Source: Moniliophthora roreri
Lineage: Eukaryota > Basidiomycota > Agaricomycetes > Agaricales > Marasmiaceae
Direction: 5' to 3'
Assembly (NCBI GenBank): GCA_001466705.2
Contig: LATX02000133.1
Location: 496,001 to 560,000, forward strand
Length of the DNA stretch: 64,000 nt
Below the pieces are notes generated by a model. The model did no database searches and was not told the DNA's origin. It saw only the letters and a list, made by a program, of their open reading frames with translations. Shown piece by piece: positions 45,203-56,666 of this stretch (its first letter is position 1; every line of letters begins with the position of its first letter). Made by a program: the position numbers and the translations under genes.

Positions 45203-45937
45203 GTCGACTCGTGCACAGGCCGACTCGGAGGTCCTGGTCAACACCGACAAAGAATGGTCAGAGGTGACACGGTTGACTGTCGCAGTAAATGAGGTAGCGG
45301 GCTCTGCCGTTTGTCGGCCCTTACCTGGGCTGTTCTGATAGACCTAAATGAGAAATTGCCCTACTTCCTGCGGAGGAAGAAATCAGAAGATGAATAACAC
45401 GGTGGATCGTGATGATGGCCTGATGAACAACGGGCCGGGCCCGGGAAGGCGACGCGTCTACCATCTTTCACCACCACCCTTATCTCGCGTTTACATCAAT
45501 GCACGTTAGCTGAAGTACTTCGAGATTCACTTCAGGGTATGTTTCAGCTTTCCCCGCTTGTCGATATCTGTACTAATAGCGCCTAGGTCGTAATGTCGTT
45601 CATACTGCACCATATTGGCTGTACTTTATGAGGCGAGTCATTGTGGGCGCTGATCGCTCGTCTATACGAAGAAATGATTTCTGAAAAAGACCCTTATTGC
45701 GACTTCGGGGACATAATAGGCATATAAAGAGTAATAGCTGGCTAAGTTGATAGTTAAGTCGATCGCCAAGATATCGACTTCGTCGACGTTCATCCTTGAT
45801 GACCGACCCATACGGCCCGTTCGCAGTCATGGGACAGGTCCATTGCTAGCATTCGATCAGTTTGTTCGCGAGAAATTGCTCTCGTGGACTCGGACTCGCA
45901 TTCGCCTACATAAGGGCAGTCCTCGACGGTACGAAGC
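45203..45937. other. intergenic, upstream of GH79 gene
   Basis: Begins with inverted GACTC words matching the left flank of the MITE-like element. No coding motif is recognised. The last part holds the GH79 promoter. Confidence 0.4.
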
Positions 45938-45944
45938 TATAAAA
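45938..45944 (+). promoter_or_regulatory. TATA box of the GH79 gene
   Basis: TATAAAA lies 32 bp upstream of the ATG at 45977. This is close, implying a very short 5' leader or a start site nearer the box than usual. Confidence 0.45.
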
Positions 45945-45976
45945 CCTCTGTTGACTGCACTTCAACTTGAAGCAGA

Positions 45977-47904
45977 ATGATGCACCTCCGCCCCCTTTAC
46001 TTCCTACTTTCTTTCGTCCGGTTCGCATCATGTATCGGTGTAGACGTCTTCATTCCCACAACTCCCCCGCCTACCTCTCAACTTCTTTCACCTGGTCTCA
46101 TCGCTTTCTCCATCGAACAAGATAGGTGGCCGGAATGGGCACAAAGCACCTTTGCAAATAACACGTTCAACAATCTTAGACGTCTTACCGGGGAGCTGTG
46201 GATTAGAATAGGCGCAAATTCACAGGATAGGACACTTTTCGACTCTACAGTAGAGGTCCCCAAACATCGTGCCACTCATGCTGCCGGACACTGACAAGGA
46301 GTCCCGATATTCAGGTATCTACATCCATACCACGTGAATCAACACCAACCAATCCATACCCTGAAGCCGCAAACATCACCGTTGGGGATGGGTTCTACGC
46401 TTTGGTCAGCCAACTTCCACCAGGCACACATACGATATTCGGAATCAATTTTGGGATGAACAACATCAGCATAGCGGTCTCTCAGGCCGATTCGCTCATG
46501 CGAGCCTTCCGGCTTCCAGAGGTCAGGAAGAAAGGCATCACGCTGGATTTCTTAGAGATTGGCAACGAGGTCAACTATTATGGTCACCCGGACGTTGGAA
46601 CGAGAGACAATGCGACCTGGAGCCCGCGAGAGTATGTTCCTCAGTGAGTGAATCTCTAATTGTAATATTGGTCGTTATTGACCCTGAACAGATGGAACGA
46701 ATTCGCGTCTGCTATCATTCGGACTACTGGTATCACTGGACATTCAAGAACGAGGTTCTTTGGCGCATCATTCGGGGGTTCAAATACTTTTGGGTTCACG
46801 GCAGAGACGCTATTTGATCAGGGATATCTGGAGTCTCAGCCGGGTGCATTGGTCACCTTGTGCGCATAATATCCCTTTTGAAATACCTTCTCTTTCGACT
46901 GATGTGTGTTGACGTTAGGCTTTCTCAACATCGCTATTCTGGTTCTTTCTGTCAAGGCTCTGCATCTCTTCTACAGGATCTGATGGACAAGGGAACGATC
47001 AAATCGAATTTGACCATGTTTTATGAGGACATCGTACAAACCAGACGACTAGGATTGAGCTACATCCTTGGAGAGACGAATAGTTATTCGTGCCATGTCG
47101 GTGCTTTCTTGAACGTTCTGCTGACACCGTATGTACTGATGCTTCCGTTCAACAGGGTGCACCAAACGTTTCCAATACTGCTGGTGCAGCTCTTTGGAGT
47201 TTGACGTACTCATTGGCAGCTGCCTGCGTGGGCATTGAACGAGTACATTTCCACCAAGGTATAGGATTCAGATACAACTTTGTAAGTGCTTCGTCTCTGT
47301 TCTCCCTTCCCCAACTAATTCAGATGTTTCTAGATCCAACCGGTCGCACTCGACCGCTCGATCCTCGATGGCTCACCACTTCCCTCACCTATACCACCGC
47401 ATGTTCAACCCGGGTACTACGCTGGTATCATAGCTGCTGAAGTTATCGGACGTTCCCTGGGACTAAAAAAGATCGTCGAGCTGGAAGTAGATGACCAACA
47501 CGTGGCGGGGTTCGCAGTGTACGATTCAAGTAGACTGAGTAAGGCAGTGTTTGTCAACCTCAAGGCGTATATCCCCAATGAAGGATCAAATCCTGAGAGA
47601 GGAACTGTGAATGTTGATCTATATCTTGGCGAAGGTGAAAAAGATGCGGTCTCGAGGAACGCAGAGATCAAACGTTTGCGTATTGGGTGAGTAGGTCGTA
47701 TTTGTTCTCTGGGCTACGGTACGCTGAATTTTCTCAACACATAGTTCGGCGGATGATACTTCGGGTCTGACATGGGGTGGACAAACATACGAAACTGAAG
47801 ATGGGCTTGTCAGTGGTGAGGAAGTGGTCGAGACCGTTGATCTTGGTGCCGGATTCGAGATACAAGACACAGAGGCGGTTGTCATCACATTCAGCTCAGG
47901 CTGA
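45977..47904 (+). CDS. GH79-family beta-glucuronidase-like glycosidase, secreted
   Basis: Seven exons: 45977-46255, 46315-46643, 46692-46859, 46919-47096, 47156-47281, 47334-47686 and 47745-47904, giving 530 aa. A signal peptide (MMHLRPLYFLLSFVRFASC) is followed by 'LWIRIGANSQD', 'FGINFGMNN', and the acid/base motif 'LDFLEIGNEVNYYG' (Glu178). Then come 'SQHRYSG' and the nucleophile motif 'YILGETNSY' (Glu311). The C-terminal GH79 beta-sandwich starts near 'YYAGIIAAEVIG' and includes 'LEVDDQHVAGFAVYD' and 'AVVITFSS'. Fungal GH79 enzymes release glucuronate or 4-O-methyl-glucuronate from arabinogalactan-type glycans. Both catalytic Glu are present, so it should be active. All introns are GT-AG. 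Confidence 0.9.
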
Positions 47905-49299
47905 CGTTCAAGTTTGGGTTACGCGTTTGATTCGCTATTGCTGTAGCTGCTAATGTACAGAACATGCAAAAATGGAGAATCCGGTAAGGCATCCAATGTA
48001 ATGTCTGTCTGAGTGGATAAACACACTGGATAACTGAACAGTGACAACTGAACGGCCTAATTGTCTCCCACGATCACTCAATGCACCTCCGGTGATCATG
48101 ATGACTCCCGAGTCAATTTCTCCCGCATGCGTCAGTGTTGTCTATGCCTGCAGAGAAGAGGTAGTTAGATATCGGGGGACGTGAGGTGAGCCACTTGTTT
48201 TCTTTCTTCAACTGGTGCGTAACCATGGGCAGCGGGCTACAGATCGTACTTTTCCCAATCTCACAATAACCATTCAATACCCACAATACCTACCTCCTTT
48301 ATCAGAGTTCCGAGTCCTTAGTAGAAGGCATGCGTCCAGAATCTCTTACACATGCATGGTTCCCTTCCAATCAGTCTCCAGTTGCTTCCTCAAGTAAGGA
48401 AACCCGGTCGTGGAAATGGTTAGTGACTCGTACATTCTGGGCTGCTTTGACACAGCCTGGTCTCAACATATCCCCCCCCCCCCCGAAGTAAATCCACAGC
48501 AATTGCCTGCCAAGTCGGTAGTAATCTGTTTTGTCGCGGCAGGCCTCAACCATTCATCCCGGCTGCATTCTAGCCTCATTTGTCCGTTCGCGCTGTCAGG
48601 TTCGTTACCCCAAGCCGCGTAATACAACCAAGCATCCAGCTACGAGATCCCTTGAAGAACGTTTGCACTCATCTTCCTAAACAGGGGAAAAAAGAGGAAG
48701 GAAGGAAGAAAGGAACTCGTCCTTGAATATTGAAAGCGCTCGTGCGTCTATCGCTTCTTCCTTATTCTGATTCATGCTGAGGCTTCTGAAAGGCATGGCA
48801 GTGACTGGGTATACAGAGTTGGCAGATCGGCCTTCTCTACCTCTGTGGGAAGAGGAACATCACTCGCGGCACACTTGGTAATATATAAACTGTCAGTGCT
48901 ACCCTGCCTTACAGTAAGTTGAATTGAACAATAAAATGCCTGTTCTCGAGTAGTGAGTGCTGGTCATCTTCGTTATGCGTGACCTGTCTCCGACAATTCT
49001 CCTGTAGCGCCCTCCCTTTACAAGTCTTTTATTTTACTATGTTTCCGGTCGGGGCCAAGGCACTCATTCCGTAATGCAGCTTGGTTTCCTCTATACCTTG
49101 TCCGCAAATGCTCTAGCATCGAGTGGCGTCTCTTAGAACAGCTCGTTTTGCAAAAAGAGTCTGACAAGTCCGGCCCATTTTGAAAAGCGAATGTGTATTT
49201 GAAATATCTGCAGATATACGCGGCTGCACCGGATTAGGAGATGAGCGTGAGTTTCTTTGAACATAAATCTATCGCATCTGATTGGTAGTTCGCTCCGAA
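47905..49299. other. intergenic, no gene recognised
   Basis: About 1.4 kb. It contains a run of 13 C (48473-48485) and a purine-rich GGAAGGAAGGAAG stretch (about 48696-48708). No protein motif was found on either strand. Confidence 0.4.
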
Positions 49300-49651
49300 G
49301 CGTCAGCGACAACTTCCCCACTTGCACCTTCCCCAAGAGAAGATCCCGAGTTAATACTGAATGTGTTGACCCCAAGTGGTTCCTGGCGCCAAACTTATTC
49401 AGAAAGTACGGAAACGGTCTGTTACGAACAACAAAATGGGCCAAACTACATCAGGTCCTGTGGCACGCTGGACAAGACTTTGGTGATCTCAATGATGACC
49501 AGCGAAACCTCTCAGAAACACTTAGGCTGCATCAAACGGTACATTTCTTGAACCTTCATCGGTCCATGTCTAGATTGATCAAGAAGAGGTATAAGAGCAA
49601 AGGTCACTGCCTGCTTTTTCTCAGAGGCATCTTGACCTTTTGGTTTTCACA
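49300..49651 (+). repeat. peroxidase upstream region, copy 2 of the duplicated segment
   Basis: Homologous to 18155-18483 (shared blocks listed there). The TATATAA of copy 1 is replaced by GTATAAG at about 49590. Confidence 0.75.
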
Positions 49652-51261
49652 ATGCGTTGCGCCTTCTCTTCAACATCGCTCGCTATCCTCTTCACATCCG
49701 CAGCGGCCTCAGTGAATCTTCACTGGCCTTACACAGCTCAGATCCACCAGCAGGAAGAAACGTTGTACGACTCCTCACTTTAGGATAGTTTCTTTGGTTT
49801 CCCACGTGGCCTTGCAGTGGCCACCGTGTTCGCCTATGGTGGCTGCGGAGGTCCTCTGATTCCCTACAGAGCCGGCCGTGTTGATGCGACTAGTGCTGGG
49901 TGTCCCTGAGCCAGATTAGGACCTTCAATCCCACATTGATTCGTTTGCGCGTCAGGGTTTCACTCTATCTGAGATGATTGCGCTCGTGGCATGTGGACAC
50001 GCGTTTGGCGGTGCGAGGAAAGATGACTTCCCCACAATGGGCCTGGTGAATGACTTTGAGCTGTTCCACGGTGCTCAGCATCACTCGAATGATGTGTGAG
50101 TTAAGTGGTATGGAGTCATACTAAAATCACTGCTTTTAGCGTTACCGGCTGGCTCGACCATACCACTCCAAAGCTTCTAACGTTGACATGAGATCCGACG
50201 ACCGAATCTTCGCGAGTGACGGTGGTGAGGAGGTGAATCTAAGTAAGGTCAATCTACCAACTCGTTGAACGGCGGCTATGTTAATTTTTTTTTTTTTTTT
50301 TGCTCAATAGCATTGCCTCGGACGTTGCATTCGATAACGCTTGTTCCTCTCTTGTTGAAAGGATGATCAACACCGTGCCTTCGGGCGTCACCTTAACCGA
50401 CGTGATTCAGCCTATCGAGAACAAAGTCGGCAAGGCAAGACTATTCATCTCAAGTGACTCGAACAACCTGATCTTCAAGACTTCGCTGTGAGTATGTTCT
50501 GTTTACCTTTTCTCACGAACGCAAAGTAAATCTCGTTATAAGCTTCTTAACCCAACAACCAACCCCAGCAGAACCGTTACCATATTCTGGACTGACCGTA
50601 ATGCTCCATCGACCTGTCCATCCACGGGCTGCACGTCCGCAAGCGTTTCTGCTCGAAGAATCACTGGACCCGACGTCAACACTATTGGTGCCAGCGGATT
50701 TGATCTTTACGGTATCACTGCCTGGAAGTACGAGTTCGAGGCACATATCAACGCAGCATCATCCATCGACAAGTTCTGGTTTGAGATTGACGAACACGAC
50801 GGTTCACCCAAGACCATGGTGAATAACGGAGGGAGTGGATATGAGATTGAAAATGACCAGGTTCTCTTCGACCCTGTGCGCAGCGCCTTCCATGTTTTCC
50901 CGAAGTGCACCGGCAGTGATGACCATTGTTGCAGCAGTGAATAATCTATTGGTCCCGTTGCATAGATTGGGATCCGACGAGTATCATACAGGTCAGAGAT
51001 GGTTCTAGCGGTTCCTGGTCGATTGCTGTAAACACCTTTGACCCTATTTCCTTGGGCCCAACATCGCTTCCCCAGGTTGCGATTGTACCAGCAGCGTTAG
51101 ACACGACTATCCTACCGCGTGCTAGTTATACGTTCTTCTCTGCCAATGTTGGCCTTGGAACACGCTCGTTTGACGTCTGATGTTACTGGCACCGTGGGTG
51201 GAAATTCTTTCATGAGGAAGTTGTTCTGGTTGAGGAAGAAATCAGAGTAATCAACCACTAA
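49652..51261 (+). pseudogene. decayed second copy of the haem peroxidase gene
   Basis: It starts like 18484 with a signal peptide ('MRCAFSSTSLAIL...AASVNLHWPYTAQI') and ends with the same 'EEIRVINH' tail at 51261. Between these it is dead. The sequence from late exon 1 to the start of exon 4 is missing, removing the distal Arg-His and the following calcium/haem-contact residues. A shift and a TAG interrupt the 'GVP...PEP' segment (about 49898-49918). An 18-nt T run sits beside exon 6, and another shift lies in the last exon (about 51177-51215). Exons with 'LVACGHAFGGARKDDFPTMG', 'TLTDVIQPIENKVGKARLF' and 'SSIDKFWFEIDEHDG' remain readable. Confidence 0.9.
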
Positions 51262-52089
51262 GTGGGTGCAAATCATGGCAGTAGTCTAGTTAACGATTTC
51301 CTTGAATGATCTCTATTTTGAATTGGCCTGTTGTACCATGTACTAGACAAAATGAAGTATCAACTGGATGAACTATTCCTCGCTGGATACATCGTTGCGG
51401 CTGCTCGGCATCTTGCGTTCTGTGTTCTCGACCTCAAACCTCTGACCTTTCAGATTGTTTCGTTCTGAACCTTTCTCATTGTCCACTATGTCATTCGGAG
51501 CCAGCGAGCGGTATGCTACCCGCGTCTCGAATGTTCGATCGATGCCAAGATATGTCGATCCATTGAACTAATCAAATCCAGCGTAGAACGTAGAACGGCC
51601 ATAGCAGAGGAGATTGAAGGTATGGCATTAATCCGAGTCTCACTTTTCCCTTCACCTCCCAACGGATAAGTCTCCCAAGTATTCTGTCTCTGGCAGATAA
51701 AGTACGGCGACTGGCGATTAGGGATGTCTTCCAACACAGCTACGACCCTCAAAGCTACCGGTGCGAGGATTTGTGGCACGCTATGAGCCAACCCTTACGC
51801 AGCATAGACCTGTCAAAATGCATACCCAACTCCCGCTGCGATTATGCCTTGCAATCCTCGGACTTGCGTCGAACAGGCAAAACGGTAGACACATATAAAC
51901 CTCAAACCAGCAATTGAAGGCGCCTTCTCCCTCTCCAGACTCGAGGTCCTCCAAAGAAAAAGGCATGCATCCTCTAATAATCGCGGGGGCCACTCTTCTT
52001 TCTTTCAAAGTTGCTTCTTGATTCCGGGCTATAAACTTTTGCAACTCTACACAGCCTTCTTGGTCCCTTCCACAGCCTTTGTACTCACA
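51262..52089. other. intergenic, no gene recognised
   Basis: Short frames on both strands (for example 51481-51790) give no recognisable motif. Part of this stretch may be the missing 5' end of the dead gene copy that follows. Confidence 0.35.
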
Positions 52090-52590
52090 TTGAGAAAGAC
52101 CCGTATTTTCCTGAAAACAAAAGCTTGCGCAGCGCACAGAAGGTCCCTGGAAACGGAAAACGTCGAAACAATCTTGTTCTTGGGTTATTTGACAAGTTGA
52201 ATGGGAAGAGATAGTCGTTATACTTGGATACCAAGTCCTCGGCTGGTTCCAGGTAAGTCCATATCAATTCGATTTCCATAGGGCTTGATGCTCATATAAG
52301 CATGCATGCATTTGCAGTGCAGAGAACACTCCCCATCAGACTTTCGTTGACCTTACCGACTCTCTTTCCCCCAAAGACACCAAACCTCCACGTGAAAGCA
52401 CCACAAAAAGACTCCATACTTTCAGGAGGCATCTTCCAAAGAGTTGCCTCCTTATCTGGTCATGCAGCGAAGTTAGCGTGATTGCAGGACGAGGAAGCTT
52501 CGGGTTCGTTTGTCCTGATAGAGTCGATTGGCACCAGTTTCAAATCGAGCTGCTGAAAGAGGAGGGGGGTTCAGACTCGGATGAGTGTTT
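52090..52590 (+). pseudogene. decayed copy of the gene at 57465-58412
   Basis: Three blocks match the intact gene in order. They are 'KRRNNLVLGLFDKLNG' (cf. 'KRQRRTSFVHDLFDKM'), 'YLDTKSSAGSR' before a GTAAGT donor (cf. 'FVDSKSTDLWTW'), and, after the acceptor at 52317, 'SAENTPHQTFVDLTDS' (cf. 'SAENPPQQ' and 'FFIDLTDG'), closing with 'DRVDWHQFQIELL' (cf. 'GSVDWHQFHGQLL'). Stops interrupt the first block, the start is not found, and the natural stop is lost. Its intron supports the acceptor chosen in the intact gene. Confidence 0.65.
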
Positions 52591-52889
52591 AGTCTGCGGC
52601 TGTATGGCAGGATATTTTATTGGGTTTTTGGGACTTGACCATTCATTTATTCCCTTTTCTTTTGGGTTCTCGGTTCGGGTGTTGACTCACACATTTCACT
52701 CTTTTGGACTTGTTACTTGGGATTTGTGCTGGCATGAATTGTATCGTTATTACTACGAGTGGAGCTCGAGCGTAGAATACTGAATGTTGAAGGTTGCGAA
52801 GACGGTACGCGCGGTTGTTTACTCGACGTCCTAAGCGCCCGAAAGCAAATTTCCCGCGCGAGTTCTTCCACATCCACATCGTTGGTCAA

Positions 52890-53714
52890 ATGGGTCGTAG
52901 AAAAGCTCTAAGAGCTCTGACAGAGCCGATACGTCTCCAGAAGATTCTCGACCACCTCCATGCAACTCCAAAGCTCACTCTTGTCGGTCTTCGATCACTA
53001 AAACTCTCATATGCCTACCGGAATGACCATTTTGGTGCACGGTACGACCCGTGTCGTGTCCTGTTCCCTCAAGCCATGTTTCTAACATTAAATATTTCAG
53101 GCACTTCGTGAAGGAAGAACTTCCACGTATACGCTATGCCAACCCTCTATTAAAAATCGAAGTTGACAAGGCACCCAAACTCAGAGAAGAACAGTGGAGA
53201 CCTGAGATGGAACTAGAATTTGGTACGTTCTCTATGATCTTCCTCTGTCGAAAAAAAGTCGTATAACATATTTTATAAAGACAACGGAACCTCCAAAACC
53301 ATCGATATGAACTCAAAATGGTCCACACGAATTCTTAAAGAGCTTATGGAACTCGCCGGAGGTGACCCGTGGCGAAAATGGCAGAGGACAGCTGAACGAC
53401 AAGGTTTACCTCTTGTTCCAGGTGAAGAAAAGGAAGTAGAAATACCAGCACCAATTCCAGGAATGCTCCCGCTGCAGAACTTGAAGGCGTACCGTGAAGC
53501 GCATCCTCCCGAAGAGCGCGAGAAGAGATTGAAGGATTGGAAAGAGCAAAAGGCCAAGGAGAAGGCAGAGAGGAAGAGGCTTTCTGATTTGGCGTCCACG
53601 ACGAGTAAGAGGGCGACCAAGAAGAACACTACAGCGACGTCCGTGCCACCGCCGGAGGAGGTTATACTACCCAACTTGCACACCAAGACGGGGGCTGCAG
53701 CTATCCTTCCCTAA
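52890..53714 (+). CDS. mitochondrial ribosomal protein, L51/S25/CI-B8 fold
   Basis: Exons are 52890-53041, 53101-53222 and 53281-53714, giving 235 aa from the first in-frame ATG (MGRRKALRALTEPIRLQKIL). Residues about 30-130 carry the thioredoxin-like L51/S25/CI-B8 domain: 'LSYAYRNDHFGARHFVKEELPRIRYANPLLKIEV', abbreviated by its 'FGAR.FV...LP.I.Y.NP' core, then 'LEFDNGTSKTID'. Relatives are human MRPS25 and fungal Mrp49 (mL61); I cannot decide between them. The C-terminal third is a charged extension (KDWKEQKAKEKAERKR), longer than in animals. The product should sit in the mitoribosome; the basic N-terminus could act as the import signal. Confidence 0.85.
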
Positions 53715-53848
53715 TGTGGCCAGTGCAACTCTGTACACTATTCACCTATCTAATCCAATCATCCGTATCTTGGATCTTAGGGCACGAAGAGATGCCGGGG
53801 ATGAGTTGTAAATTCAGGTATAAGACAACAAGCGATGTATGTGCAACT

Positions 53849-55027
53849 CTATGAACCAATGAACAGCCCAGCAACCCAAATAATCAACCCCGTTCCAACG
53901 GTCAATATTGCGAGGTCGTCAAGTAATATTGACCCCATCTGCAAATACTTCAGTCCATTTACGATAATGGACGGGAACGGTGGCGGTATGTGGGGCAACG
54001 CCATCGCGAGCAGTGTTGGTAGTTGAGGGTTGTCCTAAGTCGAGCCAATCAATACCAATTACAAGGCTAGAGGGGAACAAAGAAACTTACGAATCCGTAA
54101 AAGATTCTAGTTGAGTGAAGACCAATCTGGAGGGACATGAATGCCCAGAAGAAAGGCTAAAGTCGGGGTCAGTGAGCCGGTAAGATCACAAAAGAAAAAA
54201 GAGAGGTATGACTCACCACAACAGTTACTGTCCACCCCTTCGCGCCCATAGAATCCACGCTCGCCTTTGGATCTCTAAACGCCAACTCTGCCCACCTCCT
54301 CCATATACTTGTCAACCCATCCCTCGACTCTAACAACGACACCTCACCTTGCACCTCTGGCTCCTTCATAAACACAAAATACGCCAACAAAATCCAAATT
54401 GCAATGAGATGGACTAGAGGCATAAGTTTCTGGAACGTGGTTTTCGGTTTGGCGACCTGCGGCTGCGGTTGTTGAGATGCAGGTGCTTTTCCTAGCATGG
54501 AAGGCGGTAAAGGCGGCATAGTACCACCATTGGCGGCACTGAAAAGCATTGCTGCTAGAGGGTTATTTGCGAGTTCTGGTGGCAGTTCCGGGGCAGCACC
54601 AGGCTGAGGGCCCACTCCCATACCAGCGCCTCGTGGTAAATCCTGGCCACCACCAGCACCCATCAATGCCTGGAAAAGCTGTCGTTGTTGTTCTTCTGAC
54701 CAGACTGAGCCATCTAGTCCTGATGATGCGTCGGAATGAGGTTGAGGTGAAGGAGGTGCGGGTGAGGGTGAAAGTCTGGCAGGTGGAGTAGGCATTGAGG
54801 TTTCTTCTCCTACGAAATTTCTGGCACTGTTTGAGAACAGGGGTTCTAATAATACACATTTAGGTTAGATATACAAGCAAAAGCAGTTCAAATCTTATGG
54901 ACTCACTATCCAGGTATGCCGACCCATCTTCACCTCTTGCCGAGGTCGTTAGTTTTGCAAGACGGTCAGAGCCTCTGCTAAGGATAGCTTTTCGACGAGC
55001 TTCAGCTTTTGCTGCAGCAGAAGACAT
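53849..55027 (-). CDS. GET2: GET complex subunit GET2
   Basis: Exons in transcription order are 55027-54907, 54845-54217, 54156-54091 and 54034-53849, giving 333 aa. The N-terminus has the Get3-binding basic motif 'AEARRKAILSRGSDRLAKL' (Arg11-Arg12-Lys13). A Pro-rich linker and 'WSEEQQRQLFQALMG' follow. Three membrane segments come next: 'LVHLIAIWILLAYFVFM', 'FFWAFMSLQIGLHSTRIFYGF', and the last near the C-terminus, 'LTVGTGLIIWVAGLFI'. With GET1 it forms the ER receptor that takes tail-anchored proteins from the Get3 ATPase. Size and order of parts are those of fungal GET2. It is convergent with the mitoribosomal gene, with 134 bp between stops. Confidence 0.88.
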
Positions 55028-56319
55028 GGCTGAGGTTAAAAGGGAAAAGAACACGCTGCGGGCAGCGTTAGAGACGTGGCAGACAGTACTTGAGCTGCTG
55101 ACTGAAGGAAGTCACACTGACGCGAGGTCGTTGTTTGGCGAGGTCAACTGAAATCAATATAAGGAAGAATCATTGATACTTGTAACTACTGACTCTCCGT
55201 ACAAAATAACAAGAGAACGGAATTCTCGTATACGTCAGATGGTTCGGGACAAATGTAGAGACCGAGGTTCCATCATTCGCGAACTTGAATATCTATGAGC
55301 GGAATGGTGAGAAATGAGAAGCCGTTAGCAATGACGAAGCAGACAAAATAGATCTCGACGTATCAAGTAGTATCAAACTCAAAACCTACATCTGGAAACT
55401 GCAGCGTGAGCTAGGTGAGTTCAGACTCCACAGGATGAGCGTAGAATCAACCTTTCGAAGGCATTGCAATTGGTAGGCTGCACGGAATGCGACCGACTGC
55501 TTGGTTCTCCCACAAGACAAGAGAGAGTTCCACCGAAAAGTCGGATCCCGTTACCTGTAGTTTTAGTCAGAGAAGAAGGCATAAGAAGAAAGAGTGAGAT
55601 GCAGGAGCTCCCGGATGTCCTTGCTTGGGCGAACTGAGATTCCTCCGCGACTAGTCGACAGACTGCCAATTTGCTAGCAGATTCAGAGCCTAAAAAAATT
55701 CCGAAGATAAAAGATTTCAACTACACCCGCCATAACCTAAGTGAACATGATCGGTTTCCTTATTCCAGATCCAACGTTGAGCCTCTCGAGGTTCCATTAA
55801 TATTTGCGGTTCCTGTTTCCAAGATAACGCCTGCGTTAACCAGCATGCTGTCGAATGAAACGCACCGCAACTCCATGCTTTGGTATATTGCTCCTGCCAT
55901 TCAAAGGTACTCTTCCATCCTTCAATCCGTGTCTAAGAGCCATACAGTTCCTTAAACCTTCCTGCGTCATAACTTTCGAATTTCGGGGACGGTACCTGCA
56001 CGGCGACCAACGGCATGGCACTTGGAGAGATCGGGTATGGGGTTTATCCAAGACCAATCGGCAGTTGAACAGAATGAACGTCCTGTCAATCATTCCAGTC
56101 GAGACAGTGGAGAATGCTACTCGTCAAATGTTTCTCCAGGATTAGAACGAAATGCGGCTGCTGCGGACGAGGACTGCCTATGTCGATCGTCAAGCCGTCG
56201 GTATCTTGTATCCGTCGTGACACGACACGACGGACGAAGGCGGCCTCGAGACTTTGAGGAAAGAGGCCGCCGTCGTACGTAATCGAAAAAATTTGTCCTC
56301 CGACAGTAACGTCGACGTT
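55028..56319. other. intergenic, no gene recognised
   Basis: About 1.3 kb upstream of GET2 and COA6. Several plus-strand frames (55671-56145) could be parts of a dead gene, but no domain is readable and no splicing pattern joins them. Confidence 0.4.
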
Positions 56320-56666
56320 ATGTGGCCGTTTTCATCCTCGAAGTCCGAAGAACCTAAAGCACCCTCACGGGACGATCGACAAAAGTGTTGGGAATCTCGG
56401 GACGCGTACTTTTCATGCCTTGATCGAGTTGGTACTGTCAGGGCGGGCGACGAGCAAAGCAGCGGTGCTTGTGCTTCCGAGAGTCGCGAATACGAACAGA
56501 ATTGTGCAAAAAGTTGGGTGTGTGGTTTAGCCTTTGACGTGGAAATTCATATTCTAAGCCCCCCCGGGTCCAGATCGAATACTTCAACCAGCGAAGAGTC
56601 ATTGCTGAGGCCCAAAAGAACAGGCTGGCGCAAGCGAATACTCAAGCTCAAAATGCTACGAAATGA
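56320..56666 (+). CDS. COA6: cytochrome c oxidase assembly factor COA6
   Basis: Exons are 56320-56517 and 56574-56666, giving 96 aa. It begins MWPFSSSKSEE and has the COA6 cysteine pattern: C23-x9-C33 ('CWESRDAYFSC') and C51-x10-C62 ('CASESREYEQNC'). 'WIEYFNQRRV' completes the family signature. The four Cys form two disulfides in the mitochondrial intermembrane space through the Mia40 pathway. COA6 helps deliver copper to the Cox2 CuA site. The intron splits 'KSW|IEYF', a junction that falls in the conserved motif and confirms the splice. The intron acceptor side contains a CCCCCCCGGG run. Confidence 0.93.

Noticed and set aside
48473..48485. Poly-C run as a functional site
   Set aside because: A lone homopolymer without flanking structure; more likely a slippage or assembly-sensitive site.
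49257..49715. 152-codon frame over the start of the dead peroxidase copy
   Set aside because: It runs through the duplicated promoter and is in a different frame from the signal peptide; the matching region of the live copy does not keep this frame.
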